Program-made: the position numbers and the translations under genes | The notes under the pieces: generated by a model | Databases searched by the model: none | Told to the model about the DNA's origin: nothing | Seen by the model: only the letters and a program-made list of their open reading frames with translations | Shown: positions 45,047 through 56,649 of the stretch, piece after piece | Numbering within the stretch: the first letter of the stretch is position 1 | Layout: each line of letters opens with the position of its first letter | From: Hypomesus transpacificus | Lineage: Eukaryota > Chordata > Actinopteri > Osmeriformes > Osmeridae | Reading direction: 5' to 3' | DNA length: 64,000 nucleotides | NCBI RefSeq assembly: GCF_021917145.1 | Contig: NC_061075.1 | Span: forward strand, 982,215 to 1,046,214

Positions 45047-46365
45047 ATAGTGACAAAGTCAACCCACTTCCTTCTTGCAGTGTCATCAAACTAATTCAGT
45101 CCCACTGCAGTCTGATTAAATAAACTCATTCACTAATGCAGCAATGAATTGCCAGTGTCAGAAAGCCTGTTTACAACTTGTACAGCACAGTGTGTGCAGG
45201 TAAGAGTTCATCAGACTAGTTACAACGATACCGTGATCGTGCAGAATGCTTTTGTTATTAGTTTACTTTCTCTTTGAAGTTCTTTAGACTGATGACGAAA
45301 CCTAGAGTGTGTGTGTGAGTGTGTGTGTGTTAATGATAACAGTTTATGAGGAGGAACTGATACTGCTACACAAGACTTAGAGAGAGAGAGAGAAAGACAG
45401 GGAGAGTGAGATTAAAAGGTGGAGGTCAGGGGAGAGATAGGAGAGACAGAGAGAGGAGTAAAGAGGGACACAGACTGCTCTGTTTTCACACTACCATCGT
45501 TTAATAGTAAAAATTGGATTAAAAATAAACATGTTCGTTAAATAACAGACCTAAGACACTTTCTGCTGCCCCTGTCCAGATAATGGAACAGTTCCACACC
45601 ACAAGCAACTATCCAGGGTGCATGTTGGCTATTGTGGGTGTGGAATGTCTCCAATCAGAAGGGTTGGAGAGAGAGATTTATATTTGAGATACTCTATTTC
45701 AGTCCTCAATCAACACTTCATAAACAAAATAAAATAACAAAGAACATAAGCGGAAAGAGGCATTCGATCAAATCTTACAGAGACTTGCTCAAAGAATCCT
45801 ACAATCCAACACTTCAATATTCCCCAAACAAAATCAGAAAGAGTTTACATTCTTCATACATTCATTGATTCGTTAAGGTTTTCTTCATTCTAGAACTACA
45901 TTCCTTTTTGACCAGTGGACTCTGGGTAAACTGTGTCTTAACATCGACACCTTAAACTTGTGTGCAGTACAATCACTGGTTCCAAGTAAGTGAGTTCCAC
46001 GCACATTGGCACGTGCGCACACACACGTAAACAAAATTTGCAAAAACTTACAGTACATATCAAACAGTCCACACAATGTTTTTCTTTGTGGTGGGAGGGG
46101 GAGGGGGGTTTTCCTGATTAGTCAGCACAAACACCGTTAAGAGACCTGCCTACATCAGCGTCCGGCTCACAGAGAGTAGAGGATTCCCCTTTCTCTACCT
46201 GACTGAGGTCTGGCGGTGGTAGTGGTGCAGGATCCTGTGGCCGGAAAACATTCATAGGGGAACCAGGACGTTAATGGTGTCACTTTAGCGATAGACCTGA
46301 GGCTGTGTTGTCACCAGCAGACTGGAACATGTGTGTGTGTCTTTCTTTCGGTGCTGATCTTTCAG
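45047..46365. other. Spacer, no gene seen
   Basis: Contains GT (45307-45330) and GA (45380-45460) simple repeats. Minus-strand sequence here may be the 3' flank of the tnfsf4-like gene. Confidence 0.5.
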
Positions 46366-46580
46366 TGTTTCAAGTTTTTATCGTCAGGTGCACAGAACAA
46401 CAGAAGGTCAGACTGGGCACTGAAATTCCTGGGACAAGACAACGCAAGCAACCTAGCATAACATGTAAGTACTAAGAACATAGATTACATCTATGATAGC
46501 TAAAATACAATACAAATAAAATAACAATAAACCTCCTAAATATACAAAATAGTATGCAATATACAATACAATATACTAGA
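46366..46580 (+). repeat. Second copy of the GTGCACAGAACAACA repeat
   Basis: TTTCAAGTTTTTATCGTCAG and GTGCACAGAACAACA, then AATACAAATAAAATAACAAT and TATGCAATATACAATAC, follow the same order as 14729-14990. From 46625 to 46745 a separate short repeat of GGGCCCTCAGATCCCTG occurs next to the tnfsf4-like stop codon. Confidence 0.6.
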
Positions 46581-46746
46581 CCTCTAGTGCTGGTCTAAGT
46601 CACTTCCTGGCCTACTATGTGCAGTATGTTGAAGAGAGCCTGGGCCCAGAGTGTCCCTCTAGAGCCCCCAGACCCCTGGGCCCTCAGATCCCTGGGCCCT
46701 CAGATCCCTGGCCCCCAGACCCCTGGGCCCTCAGATCCCTGGGCCC

Positions 46747-48756
46747 TCAGAACTGACACTGACCCAGCAAGTAGTGAAGCCCCAGCTTGAGCTTCGCCTG
46801 GAGGTTGGTCAAATGGAAATAAACAGTGACGATCTCTCGCTTGTGGAGATACATTATCTGTTGCTGCCCGACACAGGCCTCTCCGGTGGGGATCAAAGAC
46901 AGGGCCTTCTGGGTGGCATTCAGGGGGAAGGAGACCTTGGGTTGGTTGTTCACACGCAGTGTCAGCGTCCCGTCCCCCCGGCTTTCCGACTGGTCCAGGA
47001 GACTCACACACACCTCCACGTGGAGGATGTGGGGCCCTTCACAGCCCACCAAAATCTGGCTCTCGTCCTGGCTCAGGGTAATCATGTTGCCCATGTAGGA
47101 GCCGAATCTCACCAGAATCTCCTCGTCGTTGTCCACAACTGGAGGAAAGGCGGAGTACGGAGAGAGAGGGGGAGAGAGAGGGGGGAAACACGTGCTTGAG
47201 AACGACAGCCTTCTCTTACAGAGGGTTGCTGTTTGGTTCGGTGCAGTGTGCTGTATCGCTCTCACACACAACCACTCACCTGAGATCGGATGGAACTGTA
47301 TGTAGATGTCAGACCCTTCTGGCTCCTGGAGAGAAAAAAAAAACATTAAAAAAAAAGAAAAGGTCGTTTTGTTTTCATATGTGTAACTGTGGTCAACCTA
47401 GGTTCAATCCAGTTCTCCTTTAACGATTCTCATGACTCAGAAAATGTATCATGGACAGCGGGGGAAAGCTTAGTGGTTTAAGGTTGCTCATTAATTGACC
47501 TTTGAGTGTCTTTCCCATGTCGCCCGATCAGATTATTGGTGGAACGAACCGCAAAGGGAAAGTGTATGTGATGAAGGGGATTCACAATACCGCAGCTAGC
47601 AGGAACAGGATAACCACAACCCTGCCTCCATAAGAGGTCAGACGTAGCTTATGGTTAACATTCTTCCTGAAATATATCATGTGCGTAACAGAATAATCAA
47701 TCCCCTTTCTAGTCCTTGGGTGTTGGCACAGCAGCCTAATAAAACAAATGAGACTAACCACTTAGACTGGCGGGTGATTCTTAACGAAATTACAAATTGA
47801 CCGCCTGGGCCATCAACAGGTTTCACCGTGTTAAAGAAACGTAAAAAAGAACTAATGCACACACACACACAACTGTAATGACCTGTGATCCTCGGCCCGC
47901 ACGTGGTGTCTATACGTCATTGTGCTCTGCGCTCTGATAGAATGTATATTTGAGCACGAAAGTTTAAACATGCTGGTGGGCCAGCCTCGGCAGGTTTATG
48001 ACTCATTCGCCTTATCTGGAATACATGGTGTGTAGAGTTTCACCATTACAAATACGTCCCCTCTCTTCGTAAAGACCATGCCTTGAAAAACACCAGATAC
48101 GCTGGTCTCAGACAAGTTCGGGCTGACTGATCTTTGATGGACAACATAGAGTAGGGAAAGTCTCTTATGATGAGGTGTTGTGTCAGGAAGACAAAACCAC
48201 AGACGCCCACGGAATGACGATAAACACATACGGGTTTGTCATTCGCCACCTTGTATAGGCTAAGTCTATAATTTGATCAAATATTTTAAGACTTTATGTA
48301 TCCCATTCAACTCAAAGGCAAGCCGACCAGACTCTGTCTTTAAATATATCATATCTGTTAAGGGAAAATAATAGTTTTGTTTATGAATTGCCACCAACCA
48401 CACAGCCTGCATCTTAAACCTAACGTGGATATTGGTTGTAGTTGAAGGTTAGTGACCTTGTGAGCAAAATCCTAGTGTGGTTATAAAACTGCGGTCATAT
48501 AAAACCATAAAACCCTTTAAAGGACCTTGAAAGTTTCACCTAACATGCACACCTTGTCGCTGTCAATAAACTACAGCATGCTCTTTTTTTTGTAAACAAA
48601 AAGTTAAGTTAAACTTACCCGTTGCTGGACGAGGTAATATACGTAGAAAACTGCAGCAAAACACACAGCCACAACTGCGCTCTGAACAGTAATGGCCAAG
48701 GTAATTCTCCAGCCGCATCGACGAGTCCTTGCCTCCAAATCAGCATCTCCATCCAT
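46747..48756 (-). CDS. tnfsf4: TNF-superfamily ligand, TNFSF4/OX40L-like
   Basis: Three exons, complement(join(46747..47138,47280..47325,48619..48756)), give 191 aa; human OX40L has 183 aa and three exons. Exon 1 encodes a short basic cytosolic tail (MDGDADLEARTRRCGWR) and a transmembrane helix at about 18-42. Exon 2 begins the ectodomain with IYIQFHPIS, comparable to the human IKVQFTEY. Exon 3 holds the small TNF homology domain with ILVGCEGPHILHVEV, the equivalent of VIINCDGFYLISLKG in OX40L, and ends in LHYLLGQCQF, where human has LIHQNPGEFCVL. The two shared cysteines suggest the same disulfide. Position after a tnfsf18-like gene and on the same strand matches the human cluster. OX40L co-stimulates T cells through OX40 (established for mammals). 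Assignment rests on synteny, exon structure and these motifs. Confidence 0.72.
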
Positions 48757-49650
48757 TGCGCTCAACAGAATGTTTTTAGTGCAAGCCTCGGATGCTTTTA
48801 AAGGCGAGTGGGCACGGAGGGACTGGAGTGACTGGAAAAAACTCCCCCATGATATACAAACTTCTCTTACTGCGCGAGCGAGATAAGTGTGTGTGTGTGT
48901 GAGAGAGAGTGTGTCTTATGCGCGCAATGAGTAAATAATGCACCTCAATTGACTCAGGCGATCTGAGTTGTCCCACTGTCCGGTAAAGTTACATCTCTTT
49001 CAGGCACGTTTGTAAATTAATTTACATTCCATTTCTGATATTGGATCGAAAATAACTGTCGCCTATAATAATAATAATAGCGCTTAACTTTCAAAATTCC
49101 GGGATAAGTTCAGTTTTAGGCTTTTTTTCCAACCGTTCTCCTTCTCTTCAACCGCAGATAGGCTATAGAATCCACAAGTTTCGGCCGCAACACACAAACT
49201 CGTTATGATTCAACACAAAAAAATGAAATATGTATCATCAACCGAATAAACTACCTTGAAAAAGTTTGTTTGTGCCTACATTCGATGATGTGTCATTTTA
49301 AATTAGAAACGATTTTCCTTTGTTTTTGTTTTCTAAATGACAAAGGATTGAGAGATAAGAGTGAGATAAAGATCAACTTGTGTACTGAAAAAGTTGAACT
49401 ATTATTGAAACCATCTTTTATCATCCAAGATGAATTCCATTGCGTGCCAGGTAAATGAAGAGAGAAACAGGCGAGGAGAGATAGGTCATTGGGCCAGTAA
49501 TGTCAAAGGAAAGTCCAACTTAGGGACATGAGAGCAGATATGCGACCATGTAAATCACATCAACAATACTTATCCCACGATTTCAGTTGAGATTCTATTC
49601 GAATATCCTTTAGTCTCCCTTTAGCGGACACAAGAGGGAACGGAAACTCG
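48757..49650. other. Upstream region of the tnfsf4-like gene
   Basis: Presumed promoter on the minus strand. It contains a GT/GA microsatellite at 48887-48914. No gene was recognised. Confidence 0.45.
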
Positions 49651-49651
49651 A

Positions 49652-49730
49652 CAGCCTATAGGCCAGGGGACAGCCTATAGGCCAGGGGACAGCCTATAGG
49701 CCAGGGGACAGCCTATAGGCTAGGGGTCAC
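49652..49730 (+). repeat. 19-bp tandem repeat, four copies
   Basis: Four copies of AGCCTATAGGCCAGGGGAC, the last slightly changed. Each unit contains the palindrome CCTATAGG. It runs directly into TAGGGGTCACCAACCTTTTTGAAACTGAGAGC-like sequence that looks like the end of a dispersed element. Confidence 0.88.
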
Positions 49731-52160
49731 CAACCTTTTTGAAACTGAGAGCTACTTCATGGGTACTGAGTCATAGGAAGGGCAACCAATTTGATACATT
49801 CTTCTGAGATAACAAATGTGCTCAGTTATATCTTATTATTAATGATAAATGATAGGCTACTCATCCCTGGGTGATTTGAGCGAAGTTAATCATCATATAA
49901 GCCTAGATGAATAACATGACTTACATGAGCGCTTTGTGGAAGTCCCGAACTAGCATCACATCAAACCCAGACTGTGCATGCATTGGCAGGGCAGCTGTAG
50001 TGGCGTATACGGGGCCCGGTTCTGGTGGGCCGGTCTGGATCAAAGTCCAGGGACGCTTTATACTCCCAGTCCGTCCCTGGACTCTTTCAAGATGTTCCGT
50101 GACAGCGCCACTACTGCCGCGTGCCACTATCAATAGCACAGTACCGTATATGTTCTAACGCCAACTTTAGAGGACAAAAATGGAACAGAGAGGAAAATCG
50201 CTGCAGTCCATCCTGTTAGCCCGCTCGTCCTTGGGTCCTGGGCCGGAGTGGGGACACTTTTCAACCCGGGAGTTTCAGGCCCAAGACCGAACCACTTTTT
50301 TTTTGTACACCAAACAGGGCCGGATGCAGCCTGCTTTGACTGGGGGTGCAGTGAACATTTCTGGGGGGGGGGGGGTATCATGATTACAGAGAGGGATCGT
50401 ATAATTTTTTATATCGATAACATTTTTGAGACTGCTTAAAGATCCGAGTGTTAATCGGGCACGGAGCCAGAGGTTGTAGACAATCTGAGGCTTAACCCTA
50501 ACCTAGGACAGATGGTTTTGATGTGATGCAAGATAGGGACTTCCACCCTTGCAATAATGCCAGCGTGCACAGCCCTGTCTAGTGATGTTATCACTCCCAC
50601 CCTGCTTCCATACATCTTCCCTAACCCTGTCATTACTGTAGGGACGCCCCGCCCAGTTAGAGGTAGCCTATCTGAGAAAACCTTTTCCTGAAAAAAAACC
50701 TGAGAAAAGACGTGCTATGGACCCAACCAACTCTATTTGGGAGGGGAGAACTCCCTCACATGGTACAACCCATGCAGAGGCTGAGGTGTCAGAATGCGGA
50801 ACGTGTGTAGCCTACTTTAAGTGAAGATAGACTAACTTTACAAATGTTAACAACAAAATAAATGCGGCCCACCGGCCCAAAAGTGAAGCGGCCCACCGGG
50901 AACTCTCCCGATTGCCCACCCCAGCCCTGCTTGGGTCTCTATGCAACAGTCTTACAAACACACGTGAAATGTGTGTGTGTGTGTGTGTGTGGAGGCGGTT
51001 GCTTTGTAAGGGGGTTGGCCCCAACAAATCTCACTCTAAGGTATTTTGAAAAGTTGGCAGCCCTGTTAAGACTGAGGATGTTTCTGGAACCTGCTTAACA
51101 TGTTGCTTGTCGAAAGGGTTAATGGGCTGATATAACACACACTGAGGCTAGGTTAGAGGCGCTTTTAAACAGGCCATGTTTTTATTGTTAAAGTTACCAA
51201 TACCAGTGCACCTGCAACTGTTTCCCCAGTCCTGCAACATCAGTAGCTTACTTACTTATTGTTTGGTACCTCTCACACACACTGTCATTCCTTCACACAC
51301 ACACACGCAAGCGTACACACACACACGTACAATACTAAATTAATGTTCCTTAATATTATAATTCTCATTTATCAGTAATGCTATTTAAGTTAGTTCAGTA
51401 TGTACACATCGGGCCTCAGGCTTCTCTCCATGACAGTCGACCGTTACAATCCAAACATCTTAACTCACAATGGCACTGAAATGAAAATCTGCATTCAGTA
51501 TCTGCATCGACTAAACAGCGACGTCATGTGATCGAACTCAAGTCCACCCTGGAAGCGAGAAATCGCTCCGGATCCTTAATGTCCACCTGCCACGCCCCCT
51601 GACAAAATCTGCCAGTCTTAATACATCATTACTCCCCACCCTCACCCCCACCCCCACACACACACAGACACACACTACTCCTCAGTCTCTCACACTATGT
51701 CCAGTCAATGGGGAGGGAGAGGTGGTGGTGGTGGTGGTGGGGGGGGGGGGGTAGTGGTCATATTCGCACCCCAACTGTCCTGAATGCTCCCACATCCAGT
51801 CCTAAATTCATCTGTTTTTGTATTTCCTCCTCGCGAGGAAGAGGAACGGTTTTAAGAGAAGTTCTGTCAAAAGGTCACCTGACTTCTCACTTCCTGAAAC
51901 AGGAGGTGGCAGAGGAGGGGGACCAGGTAGAGGAAAGGTCATGTCCATGACCCTGGGACGAGGCAGCTGGGAAAATACCGTAAGAAGATACAGTAACACA
52001 ATGGTCATCATCCATTATGTCCAACCACACCATGTCTCTGACTAAAGCGGACAGAATGTCGTGACATCCTCTGCCTCCCCTCTTACCCTCCCTGCCTCCA
52101 GTAAATGAGGCTTTTAAGGTCCATAGGAACCTCTCCTGGCTTCTCGTGATCCCCCTCTTT
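49731..52160. other. Spacer between tnfsf4-like and fam20b
   Basis: No gene was recognised. Simple repeats include GT (50970-50990), ACAC (51296-51330) and GGT/G (51720-51751). On the minus strand an AATAAA at 51181-51186 could end a fam20b 3' UTR of about 1 kb. Confidence 0.5.
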
Positions 52161-52201
52161 CCCTCAGGGCCCGTGGGGGGTCTGGAGGGAGAGGAGGGGG
52201 T

Positions 52202-55200
52202 CTAGGGGTGGGGCAGGTTCATGCGGTCCTCTATGAGGGTGTTGTCTTGGCCCTGCGTCTCCATGCACTGCTTGACGGTTGCTATGATGCCCACCAGGCG
52301 CCGATCCAGCGCGGCGAGGTGCGGCTCGGCCAGAACGGGGGTGATGGGGTCGAAGGTGAGCGCCTGGCGCATGGTGCTGCTCAGGGCCCCGCCCCTCAGC
52401 AGGTTCAGCCTGTTCCACGTAGACACGCGCACCCTGAAGGGAGGGGGGGGGGTGAGAGAGAGGGACAGAGTGAGAGAGAGAACAGGGAGAGAGGGTTTGA
52501 GAGTGTGGGAGGTTGTGAGTGTGAGAAAGAAAGGGAGAGAGCGAGTGCGTGAGAAAGAGTGTGAGAGAGGGACAGAGCGAGAGAGAGAAAAGGGAGCGAG
52601 AGTTTGAGAGAGTGTGGGGGGGAGGTTGTGAGTGTGAGAAAGAGAAGGAGAGAGGGAGCGAGTGTGTAAGAGAGAAAGAGCGAGAGGGAGAGCGGGTGAG
52701 AGGAGAGGGTGAGAGGAGAGGGTGAGAGAGGGAGAGCGGGTGAGAGGAGAGGGTGACAGAGGGAGAGAGGAGAGGGTGAGAGAGGGAGAGGGTGAGAGAG
52801 GGAGAGAGAGGGAGAGGAGAGGGTGAGAGAGCGGGTGAGAGGAAAGGGTGAGAGAGGGAGAGGAGAGGGTGAGAGAGGGAGAGGAGAGGGTGAGAGAGCG
52901 GGTGAGAGGAAAGGGTGAGAGAGGGAGAGGAGAGGGTGAGAGAGGGAGAGAGTGAGAGGGTGAGAGAGGGAGAGAGGGTGAGAGGGAGGAAGAGAGAGAC
53001 AACAAGAAAGATCACTTGGGTTCCAGGATAGTGATTTTTTAACCGAAGTGTGAAGTCCAGCATCAGAATATGAGAGCACACGAGCACATAATATGCGCCC
53101 ATTTAAATCACATTCATATTTATCCCATGCACTGACTTTTGTCTCCCTCTACAGGACAAAAACAGAACCACAGATAAAATAACATCTCGTTTGGATCCCA
53201 GGACAGTAGAAAAGAGAGGATTCTGGTGACAGTGTTACATAGATCGTGTTTCATTGTTTAAGTTCACCGTATCACCATCACAGCATTCTGTCTTTGTCTC
53301 AAACACTTGAACAACAATTTCAGTCAAGATTTTGTGCATGTGTGTGTGTGTGTGGTGTGTGTGTGAATCTCAGTACTCACATGCAGCACTGGTAGAGTGG
53401 GGCGAGGATGCTGCGTTCATCCAGGGCTGCGTTGCCAAAACTGCCAAAAATGAAACACATCACAGAGACTAGAGTTAAGGTCTGCTACTGTGCTCCACTG
53501 TTCACAGAGACTGGAGTTAAGGTGTGCTACTGTGCTACACTGTTCAGAGAGACTGGAGTTAAGGTGTGCTACTGTACTCCACTGTTCAGAGACTGGAGTT
53601 AAGGTCTGCTACTGTGCTCCACTGTTCAGAGAGACTGGAGTTAAGGTCTGCTACTGTGCTACACTGTTCAGAGAGACTGGAGTTAAGGTCTGCTACTGTG
53701 CTACAGTGTTCACAGAGACTGGAGTTAAGGTCTGCTACTGTGCTACACTGTTCAGAGACTGGAGTTAAGGTCTGCTACTGTGCTACACTGTTCAGAGACT
53801 GGAGTTAAGGTATGCTACTGTGCTACACTGTTCAGAGAGACTGGAGTTAAGGTCTGCTACTGTGCTCCACTGTTCAGAGAGACTGGAGTTAAGGTCTGCT
53901 ACTGTGCTCCACTGTTCACAGAGACTGGAGTTAAGGTCTGCTACTGTGCTACACACTGTTCACAGAGGCTGTCAGAAAACATTAGCCACACTTGGCTGGT
54001 CCGTGACCCTGCAGAGAACTGAACACCCTTTCTGGGACAGCACTCCAGTTCTAGGACACACATTACACAGGGAGAACAGGGGGACGGGGAGGAGGGGAGA
54101 TGTTCCGGGACGGGGAAATGAGGTTAGGTGCTTCAAAAACAAGGCGTTCGCACTTAAAATGAGCACTTTTTTGTGTGTGGAATTTGTACCTTTTAGCGTT
54201 GTCAAGGAGGATGAGCATGCTGGCTCCCCCGTCGTCCTGGAAACTCTCGTAGTGATGGCGGTCTGCGTTACCGATGAGGTAATCAAAGATGGCCGTGTCG
54301 ATGACGTCCAATAGCCTGGGCCCAGCGTCGTAAGGGGGCATCTTCTTTACGGCCTCACAGTAACTCTCGTCGTACTCCCACCTATAGTACACACACGCAA
54401 GCACACACACACCCACACACACACCCACGCACACACACACACACGCAAGCACACCCACAACAAGCACACACTGGACTTAGTCACTTCTACACACACCGGA
54501 TGGGCATTCATAACAAAACACTGAATGAGAGTTTAAAAACCCCATCATCAGAAACACCCACCTGGCCAGTTTGCCCTCTCGGTAGGTACGTCCCCAGGGG
54601 TGCCTGTGTTTCTGCAGGGGCCACACATCAGGGAGCCAGAGGGTCAGCGAGCCCTCCATCATCTCCCCCTCCGCACACGCTGGCTCGCTCTCTCTGCAGT
54701 AGTAACACTTCCCATAGAAGCAGCTGTTATTACCTGGTGAAGGGGGGGAGGGGGGATATTAGACACAGCCAGGAGCCTTTGGACCCTCCTCACCAGCCCC
54801 ACATTGTAACAGTGTTTCTTCTGGGCTTTTACGACTAAATACTAAATACACAACCTTTGTGTGTACAGTACACTGCAGAGGAGTCTTACACCCATGGCAA
54901 ACAGAGAAGGGCATGGTTTCTTCCTGTTCATAGGGGTGTGTGCATGAGAGAGAGATAGATATAGAGAGAGACTCACCCTGCATTAGGAAGGTGCTCTGCA
55001 GCTGGTCTGTAGCCACGGGCTTGAACTCAGTGCGGAGGTTGACGAACCTCCCCACAACAAGGGGCGCCCTCCTGAACCCCAGGATCCTGCGGGAGGGAGG
55101 AGACGGAGGGGGTCAGAGGGAGAGGCGCAGGAGGAGGAGAGGCAGGAGGAGAGGCAGGAGGAGAGGCAGGAAGGAAAGCAGGAGGAGAGGCAGGAGGAGA

Positions 55201-56310
55201 GGCAGGAGGAGAGGCAGGAGGAGAGGCAGGAGGAGAGGCAGGAGAAGAGGCAGGAGGAGAGGCAGGAGGAGAGGCAAGAGAGAGCAGTCGAGTCGTACCT
55301 GTCCAGGTGAAAGGCGGCCACCTCAGCGTTGTGTCTGTCGTAGCCGGCGTACGGCTCCCCCTCCACCACATGGTCTCTGTTGTACCTGAGGAAAGACAAC
55401 ACACACTTACAAATCAAGTCTGTGTCGGAACAGGCACAAGTTGCCCGGTTACATGCCGCTCCTTCAGCCTACCTCTTGGGCTTGAAGACCACCTTCTGGC
55501 CCCCGTCCAGCACGAGCAGGGCTTTGAGCTGAGTACCCTTGTACCCCACATCGACACGCTCCACCCGGGCGGTGCTGAGGGCGGTCAGGACGGCCCCAAG
55601 CTCGGGGGTCTCCTCCGGGTACACCTCCCTGGGCCCCACCCACTGGCCCGCCACCTCCCACGGGGACTGCAGGGTGTGGGTGAGACGAGCCCCCCTGGAG
55701 AGAGAGAGGCCTGCCTCCATCTGGGGACACACGCGGACGCACACGCTTTCATTCTCCACACGGGGGCGCTCACATAGGGGGGCGTGAAGGGGAAAAGCAG
55801 GTTATGCGACATTACCGGCTGAGTTAACTCTCCAGCTGAAACCCAATGTTGCTACAACGCTGGGTGTCCGCTGGGGAGGTAACTTACCCGGGTATGTCAC
55901 ATGACCTGCTTTCTGGAATACCCCCGTAGGCAAATCAAGTTCATTTACTTGTGAAGCACATTTGTAAACAACTAACGATGAACAAAGTGCTGTACAAAGT
56001 TGTGCACCAATCAAATAAGACACACGCAACAACAGTTCAAACATAAAAGACACGACACAAACAACACAGTTGACCCAAAACAGACCCAAACGTCATAAAA
56101 TAAAAACATGTTTTGAAACTTAAAACGCTTCTGTGTCGGGAGCTAGTATATCCTCCGCTTGCCCACGGCCAGGACACCCACCTTGCGGAAGGCTCGGAGA
56201 TCCCTCCGGCTGGCCACAGAGCCCTCTCCTCCATCCAGCAGAAAGATCTTAGCCAAGCCCAGCAGGAGAAGGATGGCACACAGAACCACCACGCGCTGTT
56301 TTAGCTTCAT
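52202..56310 (-). CDS. fam20b: Glycosaminoglycan xylosylkinase FAM20B
   Basis: Eight coding exons, complement(join(52202..52433,53381..53440,54190..54381,54562..54733,54977..55086,55299..55385,55473..55720,56182..56310)), give 409 aa, the same length as the human protein. All junctions are GT-AG and keep frame. It starts [18 protein letters not shown], a type II signal anchor for the Golgi. Conserved blocks include [37 protein letters not shown] and KVVFKPKR (ATP-binding lysine region). Others are [27 protein letters not shown], the Cys-rich [11 protein letters not shown], and [23 protein letters not shown]. The catalytic loop is [14 protein letters not shown] (Asp289) and the metal-binding Asp309 lies in LLDNAK. 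FAM20B phosphorylates xylose in the proteoglycan linkage region, promoting chain extension (established). A 5' UTR exon ends at an acceptor at 56496. Introns hold two tandem arrays, a polypurine tract and a MITE. Confidence 0.97.
52440..52995 (+). repeat. 550-bp polypurine tract (last fam20b intron)
   Basis: Almost pure G/A (GAGAGGGTGAGAGAGGGAGAG variants). On the coding (minus) strand it is a polypyrimidine tract ending directly at the acceptor of the last exon, so it may serve as an unusually long polypyrimidine tract. Large open frames across it are artefacts. Confidence 0.95.
53470..53967 (+). repeat. 38-42-bp tandem array, twelve copies (fam20b intron)
   Basis: Twelve copies of GACTGGAGTTAAGGTCTGCTACTGTGCT[A/C]CACTGTTCAGAGA-like units. 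Length variants arise from 2-4 bp loss of AGAG/CAGAG at the junctions. It begins about 30 bp beyond the acceptor of the 60-bp exon. Confidence 0.95.
54395..54460 (+). repeat. ACAC/GCAAGC microsatellite (fam20b intron)
   Basis: CA-rich simple repeat immediately upstream, in transcription direction, of the exon encoding the catalytic loop. Confidence 0.85.
55118..55282 (+). repeat. 12-bp purine tandem array (fam20b intron)
   Basis: About thirteen copies of AGGAGGAGAGGC with occasional A/G changes fill the intron between 55087 and 55298. Confidence 0.93.
55776..55925. mobile_element. Second copy of the 129-bp MITE family (fam20b intron 1)
   Basis: The right end CCTGCTTTCTGGAATACCCCC is intact and matches the copy at 37279-37407. 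The left end is degraded (GGGGAAAAGCAGGTTATGCG). The interior shares the GTTATG...CGGGTATGTC layout. Confidence 0.7.
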
Positions 56311-56499
56311 CGCCGCGGAAACCGCTCCCGGACCCCTGACGTCGACCCTGGGCGAGTGCCTCCGAGGATCCTCCTCAGTCTTGGAGCATGGCCCTGACTC
56401 CCCCCCCCCGCCTTCACCCTGGCCGACACACACTTGTGTGGGAAGTCCTGCCAACGCAGGTATGGGGGCTGGTGCTATGGGCTCTGGTACACCAGCTGG

Positions 56500-56640
56500 A
56501 GAGAGACAGGGGAGAGAAAGAAGGGTGATGGAGAGAGAGGGAAGGGTGATGGAGAGAGAGACAGGATGATGGAGAGAGAGAGAAGGGTGATGGAGAGAGA
56601 GAGAAGGGTGAGGGAGAGAGAGGGGTGGAAGAGAGCGAGA
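56500..56640 (+). repeat. GAGAGAGA/GGGTGATG polypurine repeat
   Basis: Degenerate repeats of AGGGTGATGGAGAGAGAG lie just upstream of the fam20b 5' UTR acceptor on the minus strand. Confidence 0.88.
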
Positions 56641-56649
56641 GAAGGGTAT

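Noticed and set aside
52164-53102. Long minus-strand frames through the Leu/Ser/Pro-rich region before the last fam20b exon
   Set aside because: They are readthrough of a polypyrimidine intron; only 52202-52433 matches FAM20B.
53408-54314. Overlapping frames with repeated [12 protein letters not shown] / [12 protein letters not shown] peptides
   Set aside because: Translation of the 38-42-bp tandem array in a fam20b intron; frames shift at each length variant.
56143-56454. In-frame upstream extension of fam20b exon 1 (48 extra residues)
   Set aside because: The conserved protein begins MKLKQRVV at 56310 and gives exactly the vertebrate length; the upstream part has no similarity.
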